The notes under the pieces are model-generated. The model was not told where the DNA came from and did no database searches. It was given only the letters and a program-made list of their open reading frames with translations. The translations under genes were made by a program, and so were the position numbers. This document shows positions 58,687 through 64,000 of a DNA stretch of 64,000 nt, piece after piece (position 1 is the stretch's first letter; each line of letters opens with the position of its first letter). Source of the stretch: Desulforamulus ferrireducens (GTDB taxonomy: Bacteria; Bacillota; Desulfotomaculia; Desulfotomaculales; Desulfotomaculaceae); assembly GCF_002005145.1 (NCBI RefSeq), contig NZ_CP019698.1:186001-250000 (forward strand), written 5' to 3'.

Positions 58687-60051
58687 ATGGATCTTGCTGC
58701 AGTGATATTGGCAGCGGGCAAAGGGACTCGAATGAAATCTGCCCTGCCCAAGGTTTTACACCAGGTATGTGGCCGTCCTATGCTGGACCATGTGATCAAT
58801 GCCGTAACCAAGGCAGGTGCAACCAAAACTGTGGTAATTGCGGGCTTTGGAGCTCAACAAGTTACCGATTTTGTTGGCGGTAGGGCCACAGTGGTATTGC
58901 AGGAAGAACAACTGGGAACTGCTCATGCTCTACTGCAGGCGGAAGATGAATTAACCAATTTTCCTGGGGATCTGCTGGTGGTCTGCGGCGACACACCCCT
59001 ATTACGATACCAGACTCTGGCGGACCTAGCCCATTACCATAGAGAGACCGGTGCTGCGGCAACCTTACTGACAGCAGAGATGGAAAACCCCACGGGTTAT
59101 GGCCGGGTTATCCGTGCCCAGGGGGGCAGTGTAGATCGTATTGTTGAACAAAAGGATGCTACACCGGAGGAGCTCAAGGTCAAGGAAATAAATACCGGGG
59201 TTTATTGTTTTAAGGTAGCGGGGTTGTTTGCGGCACTGAAGGAGATAACACCAGCCAATGCCCAGGGAGAGTATTACCTGACGGATATTATCCAGATTTT
59301 AAACCGGAAGAATTTGACCGTCCAGGCAGTAACCCTCACGGATGCCAGGGAAGTGCAGGGTATTAACGATCGCAAACAATTGGCAGAGGCCGAAAAGGTG
59401 CTCCGCCAACGGGTAACAGAGGAACTAATGGCCCAGGGTGTTACCATCTTAGACCCAGCCAATACCTACATTGACGAAGGGGTAAAGATAGGACAAGATA
59501 GTATTATACTACCCTTTACCTTCCTGCAAGGGGAAACAGAGATTGGCAGCCAATGTACCATTGGTCCAGGTTGTAAAATAAAAAACAGCACCATAGGCAA
59601 CGGTACGGAAATTCAGTATTCAGTGGTGCTGGACAGCACGATAGGCAACCACACCTCCGTGGGGCCTTATGCCTATGTCAGGCCCGGAACAGTGGTGGGG
59701 GATCAGGTCAAGATAGGGGATTTTGTGGAAATTAAGAAATCCGTGATTGGTAACGGTAGTAAGATTCCTCATCTAAGTTATGTGGGAGATGCCACCATTG
59801 GGAAAAAGGTTAATGTGGGGGCGGGAACCATTACTTGTAACTACGATGGGAAAAATAAATACCAAACCACCCTGGAGGATGGTGCCTTTATTGGCAGTAA
59901 TACCAATTTAGTAGCTCCGGTGAAGGTGGGAGAGGGGGCCGTTATTGCAGCCGGCTCCACCATCACCAAGGATGTACCTGCCGGTGCCCTGGGGGTAGCT
60001 AGGGAAAGACAGACCAATTTAGCAGATTGGGCTAGGAAGAGAAAAGAATAA
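58687..60051 (+). CDS. glmU: Bifunctional UDP-GlcNAc pyrophosphorylase / GlcN-1-P acetyltransferase
   Basis: A 454-residue enzyme giving UDP-GlcNAc for peptidoglycan. The N-terminal uridyltransferase has [18 protein letters not shown] (8-25), and the C-terminal left-handed beta helix (about 255-440) holds hexapeptide repeats and the acetyltransferase residues in [28 protein letters not shown] chose ATG 58687, 5-8 nt after AAAGGGGGG; the in-frame frame from 58606 lacks an SD and adds atypical residues. Confidence 0.96.
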   Translation: MDLAAVILAAGKGTRMKSALPKVLHQVCGRPMLDHVINAVTKAGATKTVVIAGFGAQQVTDFVGGRATVVLQEEQLGTAHALLQAEDELTNFPGDLLVVCGDTPLLRYQTLADLAHYHRETGAAATLLTAEMENPTGYGRVIRAQGGSVDRIVEQKDATPEELKVKEINTGVYCFKVAGLFAALKEITPANAQGEYYLTDIIQILNRKNLTVQAVTLTDAREVQGINDRKQLAEAEKVLRQRVTEELMAQGVTILDPANTYIDEGVKIGQDSIILPFTFLQGETEIGSQCTIGPGCKIKNSTIGNGTEIQYSVVLDSTIGNHTSVGPYAYVRPGTVVGDQVKIGDFVEIKKSVIGNGSKIPHLSYVGDATIGKKVNVGAGTITCNYDGKNKYQTTLEDGAFIGSNTNLVAPVKVGEGAVIAAGSTITKDVPAGALGVARERQTNLADWARKRKE

Positions 60052-60155
60052 ATACTAACATTGGCCTGTGGTCTTTGGTTTAATAGACATAAAAAGCCAA
60101 AGGGGCAGCCAGGGCCGACCCTAAAGAAATACCAATAAGAGTTGGAGGTTATTTA

Positions 60156-61103
60156 ATGTCTTCCGGTAGTAAACGTTTAAAAATTTTTGCAGGGAACGCC
60201 AACCCCGAATTGGCTCAGGAAATCTGCCAATACCTTGGCGTGAACATGGGTTCTTCTCAAATTACGCGTTTTAGTGATGGAGAAATACGGGCCAAGGTGG
60301 ATGAAAGTGTTCGAGGGGCAGATGCCTTTATTATTCAGCCTACCTCCACACCGGTAAACGAGCATCTAATGGAACTTTTAATTATGGCTGATGCGCTGCG
60401 TCGGGCCTCTGCCCGCCGTATTACTGCTGTTATCCCTTATTACGGCTATGCCCGCCAGGATCGCAAAACCAGAGCCAGAGATCCTATCACTGCCAAACTG
60501 GTAGCCAATATTTTAGTAGCCAGTGGCTGTCGTCGCATCATTACCATGGATTTACATGCAGGTCAGATTCAGGGCTTTTTTGATATCCCTGTGGATCATT
60601 TACCTGGTGGACCTATTTTAGCGGAGTACTTCCAGCAAACCCTTAAGGACGATGTGGTGGTGGTTTCCCCGGATATCGGCGGTGTAACCAGAGCCAGAGA
60701 TTTGGCCGAACGCATTGGCGCGCCCCTGGCTATTATTGATAAGCGTCGTCCCGAACCTAACGTAGCTGAGGTAACCAACATCATTGGTAACATTAAGGGT
60801 AAAACCGTGATCATGATTGATGATATTATTGATACAGCCGGTACCATCACCAAAGGTGCCGCTGCCCTGGCTGAGCGGGGGGCCAAAGAGATATATGTCT
60901 GCTGTACCCATGCCGTACTGTCAGGACCAGCCATTCAACGACTAGAGGAATCCATCATTAAAGAAGTGGTGGTTACCAACACCATTCCCCTGCCGCCGGA
61001 GAAAATGATTGATAAAATTAAGATATTATCTGTGGCACCCCTGTTGGGTGAAGCAATTATTCGTATTCATGAGGATTTGTCAGTGAGTAAATTGTTCTCA
61101 TAG
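60156..61103 (+). CDS. prs: Ribose-phosphate pyrophosphokinase
   Basis: A 315-residue PRPP synthase. [16 protein letters not shown] opens the protein; [16 protein letters not shown] is the ATP-site loop, [18 protein letters not shown] the flexible region, and [14 protein letters not shown] the ribose-phosphate (PRPP) loop. ATG 60156 follows GGAGG. It is the last gene of the conserved glmU-prs block and ends at a GTCGCA-type terminator. Confidence 0.97.
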   Translation: MSSGSKRLKIFAGNANPELAQEICQYLGVNMGSSQITRFSDGEIRAKVDESVRGADAFIIQPTSTPVNEHLMELLIMADALRRASARRITAVIPYYGYARQDRKTRARDPITAKLVANILVASGCRRIITMDLHAGQIQGFFDIPVDHLPGGPILAEYFQQTLKDDVVVVSPDIGGVTRARDLAERIGAPLAIIDKRRPEPNVAEVTNIIGNIKGKTVIMIDDIIDTAGTITKGAAALAERGAKEIYVCCTHAVLSGPAIQRLEESIIKEVVVTNTIPLPPEKMIDKIKILSVAPLLGEAIIRIHEDLSVSKLFS

Positions 61104-61123
61104 GGATAATGAAAAAAGTAATG

Positions 61124-61165
61124 GGGAGAGTCGCATGACTAAGGTTTGCGACTCTCTCTTTTTTT
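61124..61165 (+). terminator. Intrinsic terminator of prs, GTCGCA family copy 5
   Basis: GAGAGTCGCA (61126-61135) pairs with TGCGACTCTC (61147-61156), followed by TCTTTTTTT. The copy C heptad array begins at 61166. Confidence 0.9.
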
Positions 61166-61411
61166 GGCCGTCAGCCCTCGGCCATCGGCCGTCGGCTTGG
61201 TTGGATTGAACCTGGTATTTGTCCCACGTTCCCCTGGGGGGAAGATTATAAGAGCCTCCTCGGCGAGGGGGCGGGGGCCGCGCGTGGCGCGAAGCGCCTG
61301 GGGGAGTTGTTTTTATGCCAACTCCCTGGTCAGCCGCCACTTCCCACCGGGAAGGCTCTAAAAGGGCCAAAAGCCAATGGCTTAAGTCCTAAGGCCAAAA
61401 AGTCAATGGCC
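61166..61411 (+). repeat. Heptad-armed intergenic element, copy C
   Basis: Left heptads GGCCGTC, AGCCCTC, GGCCATC, GGCCGTC, GGCTTGG; boundary TTGGATTGAACCTGGTA; core CCCCTGGGGGGAAGATTATA, then GGCGCGAAGCGCCTGGGGGA and an ACTCCCTGG stretch. The right arm is AAGGGCC, AAAAGCC, AATGGCT, TAAGTCC, TAAGGCC, ending TCAATGGCC. It is about 80% similar to copy B in the first half by eye. It fills most of the gene-free stretch 61104-61449. Confidence 0.78.
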
Positions 61412-61449
61412 AGTTGAACATCATCCCTATTGCTTAACAGCCCCTGCTA

Positions 61450-61578
61450 TCACCAATAGGAGCACCAGTTGTGATAAAAATCTACGTTCAATTCACCCTC
61501 CGGTGCCTCCGGAGCATAGGAGGAACTATCCACACCGGTTTCCAGCATATCCGGACGGGACTCTTCTGCCAAGCTCAT
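61450..61578 (-). CDS. Orphan 42-residue peptide with aromatic C-terminus
   Basis: A small gene with one of the best ribosome-binding sites in the window: AAAGGAGGTGA, AGGAGG at 61591-61586, 7 nt before ATG 61578. The peptide is acidic at the N-terminus (MSLAEESRPDMLETGVD), has a Ser/Ala/Pro/Glu middle, and ends ELNVDFYHNWCSYW, a tail with five aromatic residues, one His and one Cys in twelve. There is no signal peptide or transmembrane segment. The leader-plus-short-C-terminal-core shape recalls ribosomally made peptide precursors, but no modification enzyme lies beside it in this window. It could also be a small spore or regulatory protein. The function is unknown. Confidence 0.7.
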   Translation of the reverse strand: MSLAEESRPDMLETGVDSSSYAPEAPEGELNVDFYHNWCSYW

Positions 61579-61591
61579 GCCATCACCTCCT

Positions 61592-61609
61592 TTAAACCAT
61601 AGGGTTTAA
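61592..61609 (-). promoter_or_regulatory. Hairpin abutting the SD of the 42-aa gene
   Basis: On the minus strand TTAAACC (61609-61603), loop CTAT, GGTTTAA (61598-61592) forms a 7-bp perfect stem whose 3' end touches the SD AGGAGG (61591-61586). It could modulate translation. Confidence 0.5.
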
Positions 61610-61658
61610 CCAAGGAAGAGGGGTTATTCATTTTTTCTGCCGTGGAACAAAATTCAAG

Positions 61659-61687
61659 TTGACAGCTGGTTAATTGATTGCTAAACT
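61659..61687 (+). promoter_or_regulatory. Sigma-A promoter of the SAM-riboswitch transcript
   Basis: TTGACA (61659-61664), 17 nt, TAAACT (61682-61687). The predicted start near 61694 is about 25 nt before the aptamer. Confidence 0.8.
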
Positions 61688-61718
61688 TACATTAATTTCA
61701 AAATTAAACAAAAAAGTG

Positions 61719-61884
61719 CTCTTATCCCGAGAGGTGGAGGGACTGGCCCAATGAAACCCAGCAACCATCCGGTAGTACCCGGACTGGTGCTAATTCCTGC
61801 AGAAGATTAACTTCTGACAGATAAGAGGTATTAGGTGACATATAAGTGTCGTATAACCTCTTCTGCCAAGAAGAGGTTTTTTAA
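61719..61884 (+). promoter_or_regulatory. SAM-I riboswitch (S-box) with terminator
   Basis: P1 is CTCTTATC/GATAAGAG (61719-61726 with 61820-61827). GAGAGGTGGAGGGACTGGCC, CAATGAAACCCAGCAACC and the P3/P4 arms are the S-box core. The terminator AACCTCTTC/GAAGAGGTT plus T run spans 61855-61884. The strand AGAGGTAT just after P1 can pair with ATAACCTCT to form the antiterminator. High SAM would stop transcription of the homocysteine operon. Confidence 0.96.
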
Positions 61885-61923
61885 TTATCTGCGGGCAAGG
61901 AGCACACAAAGGGAGGAACTGAC

Positions 61924-63123
61924 ATGGGTGTAGAACGTACTTATGCGGAAATCAACGCTCGCATTAAGGCGGGTAAGGCTGTAGTACTAACAGCCGAAGA
62001 GGTGATTGACAAGGTTAGGGAGCAGGGGTTGGCCAAGACCGCTGCGGAAGTGGATGTTGTTACCACAGGAACCTTTGGTCCCATGTGTTCATCCGGTGCC
62101 TTCTTAAACTTTGGCCATTCCTCCCCCCGGATGAGAATGACCAAGGTTTGGTTAAATAATGTGCCTGCCTATACCGGTATTGCCGCTGTGGATGCCTATA
62201 TTGGTGCCACCGAAATTGCTGAGGATGATCCCACCAACAGTAATTTTCCCGGGGAGTTCCGCTATGGTGGTGGCCATGTGATTGAAGATTTGGTGGCCGG
62301 TAAAAATATCAAATTAAAGGCCCTCTCCTACGGCACCGATTGTTATCCCCGTAAAGAAATAGAAACCACCATTTCCCTGCAGGATATTAACGAAGCTATT
62401 TTATTCAACCCTCGCAATGCTTACCAAAACTACAACTGTGCGGTCAACTTAAGTGATAAAACCATCTATACCTATATGGGCACCCTTAAGCCCCGTCTGG
62501 GCAATGCCAACTACTCCACTTCCGGGCAACTGAGTCCGTTGATGAAGGACCCTAATTTTGCCACCATTGGTGTGGGTACCCGTATCTTCTTGGGGGGCGG
62601 AATTGGTTATGTGGTCTGGAACGGAACCCAGCACTTCCCTGGCTGGTTAAAGGATGAAAAAGGCAATATAGTTGGCTCTGCCGGAGGAACCCTATCGGTA
62701 CTGGGGGATCTTAAGCAAATGAAACCCCAGTGGTTAAGAGGTGCCAGATTCTTGGGTTATGGTGCCACCTTGAATGTTGGCCTGGGGATTCCTATTCCCA
62801 TATTAAATGAGGAAATTCTTCGCTTTGCTGCTTTATCAGATGAAGAGCTGCATGCTCCGGTGGTGGATTACAGCGAAAGCTACCCCAACCGTATTGGTGG
62901 TAACCTGGGACTGGTCAGCTACGCTCAACTAAAGTCCGGTAAAATTACCGTGCAGGGTAAGGAGGTACCCACAGCTCCCCTTTCCAGCTATCCTAAAGCC
63001 AGGGAGATTGCGGCTATCCTGAAGGATTGGATCCAAAAGGGTGATTTCCTCTTAGGTGAACCTTCTCAACTGTTGCCAGGTCCCAATGCCGGACTCACTG
63101 GCAAAACCTTGGAAATTCGCTAG
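61924..63123 (+). CDS. Homocysteine biosynthesis protein (HcyBio, DUF39/COG1900)
   Basis: 399 residues. VDVVTTGTFGPMCSSGAFLNFGHSSPRMRM is the DUF39 signature, with a conserved Cys in MCSSG and a further Cys in YGTDCYPRKE. The family, with its NIL-ferredoxin partner, converts aspartate semialdehyde and sulfide to homocysteine in anaerobes and methanogens, bypassing the acyl-homoserine route. ATG 61924 follows GGGAGG. Control by the SAM-I riboswitch fits methionine synthesis. It is the first gene of the set with 63197 and 63600. Confidence 0.93.
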   Translation: MGVERTYAEINARIKAGKAVVLTAEEVIDKVREQGLAKTAAEVDVVTTGTFGPMCSSGAFLNFGHSSPRMRMTKVWLNNVPAYTGIAAVDAYIGATEIAEDDPTNSNFPGEFRYGGGHVIEDLVAGKNIKLKALSYGTDCYPRKEIETTISLQDINEAILFNPRNAYQNYNCAVNLSDKTIYTYMGTLKPRLGNANYSTSGQLSPLMKDPNFATIGVGTRIFLGGGIGYVVWNGTQHFPGWLKDEKGNIVGSAGGTLSVLGDLKQMKPQWLRGARFLGYGATLNVGLGIPIPILNEEILRFAALSDEELHAPVVDYSESYPNRIGGNLGLVSYAQLKSGKITVQGKEVPTAPLSSYPKAREIAAILKDWIQKGDFLLGEPSQLLPGPNAGLTGKTLEIR

Positions 63124-63196
63124 TTTTTAGACTTTAATCCTTGGGCCAAACCAAAGGGTACGGCCTATAACTAAATAGTAAAAAGGAGTGGGTCTC

Positions 63197-63598
63197 ATGG
63201 CACCCCATAAAATAGTGTTGCGCTTTACCCCCACCACCTCGGATCAACCCATTATTTATCATTTAGTGAAGGATTACGATTTGGTGGTTAATATTGTCAA
63301 GGCTAAGATTAATCCCCATCTGGAAGGAACCATGGTTTTAGACCTGGTGGGGGAAAGATATGAAGAAGGTATAGCATATCTCCGCAGTCAAGGTATCACT
63401 GTACACCCCCTCACTCAGGAAGTAGTTCGCAACCATGACCGCTGTACTAACTGTGGGGCTTGCACCGGACACTGCCCGGCTGCTGCCCTGTACATGGAAA
63501 GACCGTCCATGGAGGTACAGTTTAATGGTGACCGCTGTGTGTTATGTTTGCAGTGTGTTAAGGTATGCCCGGTGCGGGCCATGGAGGTAAGAATATAA
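63197..63598 (+). CDS. NIL-domain [4Fe-4S] ferredoxin of the homocysteine operon
   Basis: 133 residues. An N-terminal NIL domain (about 1-75, HKIVLRFTPTTSDQPIIYHLVKDY) is followed by a 2x[4Fe-4S] module with CTNCGACTGHCP and CVLCLQCVKVCP. It delivers electrons to DUF39 proteins in the homocysteine pathway. I chose ATG 63197, 8 nt after AAAAGGAG; a GTG at 63188 touches the SD. The NIL domain, also found in MetN-type transporters, is a methionine-metabolism marker. Confidence 0.93.
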   Translation: MAPHKIVLRFTPTTSDQPIIYHLVKDYDLVVNIVKAKINPHLEGTMVLDLVGERYEEGIAYLRSQGITVHPLTQEVVRNHDRCTNCGACTGHCPAAALYMERPSMEVQFNGDRCVLCLQCVKVCPVRAMEVRI

Positions 63599-63599
63599 A

Positions 63600-64000
63600 T
63601 TGGCATATGTTAAGCGCAGCTACCGCAAACTGCATCACCAGGGGGATTTGCTTCATTTTCAAGTGATGATTAAAGAAACCGACCTGGATATTGGTGTGCG
63701 GCGGGAGCGTTTTAGCCCGGAACTGGTAAGCTGGGTGGAAAATATCATTATAGAACAGCGGCGGGCCTTGGAGGATTACATCAAGAGAGACCCGGAGTTT
63801 AAAAGCGCCTTAGCGCCCCACGAACTTCTGGCAGATGCTCCGGCAATAGCTGTGGAAATGGCTAAGGCTGCCCGCTTAGCCGGTGTAGGACCCATGGCGG
63901 CGGTGGCCGGAGCCTTTGCCCAGATAGTGGGTAAGGCTCTGGTCGGCCGCTCCCGGGATGTGATTATAGAAAACGGCGGCGATATCTATCTGAAAAGTGC
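63600..64000 (+). CDS. UPF0280 family (ApbE-like) protein, partial
   Basis: The reading frame from TTG 63600 is open to the window edge (133 residues seen). It begins LAYVKRSYRKLHHQGDLLHFQVMIKETDLDIGVRRE and continues with AVAGAFAQIVGKAL and VIIENGGDIYLKS, the latter the ApbE-like motif of UPF0280. In homocysteine-forming anaerobes this family is linked with DUF39 and the NIL ferredoxin, so it likely serves the same sulfur pathway. The SD GGAGG lies 12 nt upstream, 1 nt after the ferredoxin stop. Confidence 0.88.
   Translation, partial: MAYVKRSYRKLHHQGDLLHFQVMIKETDLDIGVRRERFSPELVSWVENIIIEQRRALEDYIKRDPEFKSALAPHELLADAPAIAVEMAKAARLAGVGPMAAVAGAFAQIVGKALVGRSRDVIIENGGDIYLKS

Overview
The window reads as chromosomal DNA of an anaerobic, endospore-forming, Gram-positive bacterium of the Desulfotomaculum/Desulforamulus (Peptococcaceae) type. 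This is inferred from gene content: spore germination, coat and cortex genes (gerA-type operon, yabG, sipL, bofA, csfB, spoVG), a ferredoxin-dependent 2-oxoacid oxidoreductase, a DUF39/NIL-ferredoxin homocysteine operon, frequent TTG/GTG starts and strong Shine-Dalgarno (SD) sequences. The gene order follows the dnaX-to-prs region of Bacillus, interrupted by clostridial insertions. No transposase, prophage or CRISPR array was seen.

Layout. 1-2.3 kb: a partial GH18 hydrolase and a lipoprotein (minus strand). 2.4-8 kb: cold-shock protein with a sigma-G-like promoter, DEAD-box helicase with a structured leader, an isolated acoA-acoB E1 pair and an orphan anti-sigma-like protein. 8.2-8.6 kb: tRNA-Ser(GGA) and SRP RNA. 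8.7-15 kb: TGS-type nucleoside kinase, DUF362 ferredoxin protein, dnaX-ebfC-recR-bofA. 15.3-18.9 kb: P-loop protein plus a four-subunit 2-oxoacid:ferredoxin oxidoreductase. 19-25.6 kb: a germinant-receptor operon with two GerAB genes and a third GerAB gene divergent from it. 25.7-35.7 kb: csfB, a convergent HTH gene, then Orn/Lys/Arg decarboxylase-tmk-holB-ricT-yabA-rsmI, a minisatellite coiled-coil gene, abrB, T-box-metG, tatD and cobO. 35.8-54.3 kb: a spore-envelope region with two SPOCS-type coat paralogues, two YabE-like 3D proteins, rsmA, yabG, a trypsin-like protease, a c-di-AMP riboswitch with a CAP-domain protein, sipL, an undescribed cluster with two YbaB/EbfC paralogues, a Cys-rich membrane peptide, a subtilase, an alanine symporter and an L,D-transpeptidase. 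54.5-61.1 kb: ispE, a GntR regulator, a nucleotidyltransferase, ilvA, spoVG behind a textbook sigma-H promoter, glmU and prs. 61.4-64 kb: a 42-codon orphan peptide gene back to back with a SAM-I riboswitch that precedes the homocysteine operon.

Two dispersed families run through the intergenic DNA. One is an element whose ends are arrays of degenerate 7-bp units (GGCNNNN on one side, its complement on the other) around a GC-rich palindromic core. The other is a set of five intrinsic terminators that share a GTCGCA/TGCGAC stem. Three of these terminators abut a heptad array directly.

The best candidates for something undescribed are the heptad-armed element, the 42-aa peptide with its SD-adjacent hairpin, and the 47.4-51.3 kb cluster of EbfC-like and unknown proteins behind mother-cell-type promoter matches. 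All assignments come from reading motifs and gene order; no database search was run.
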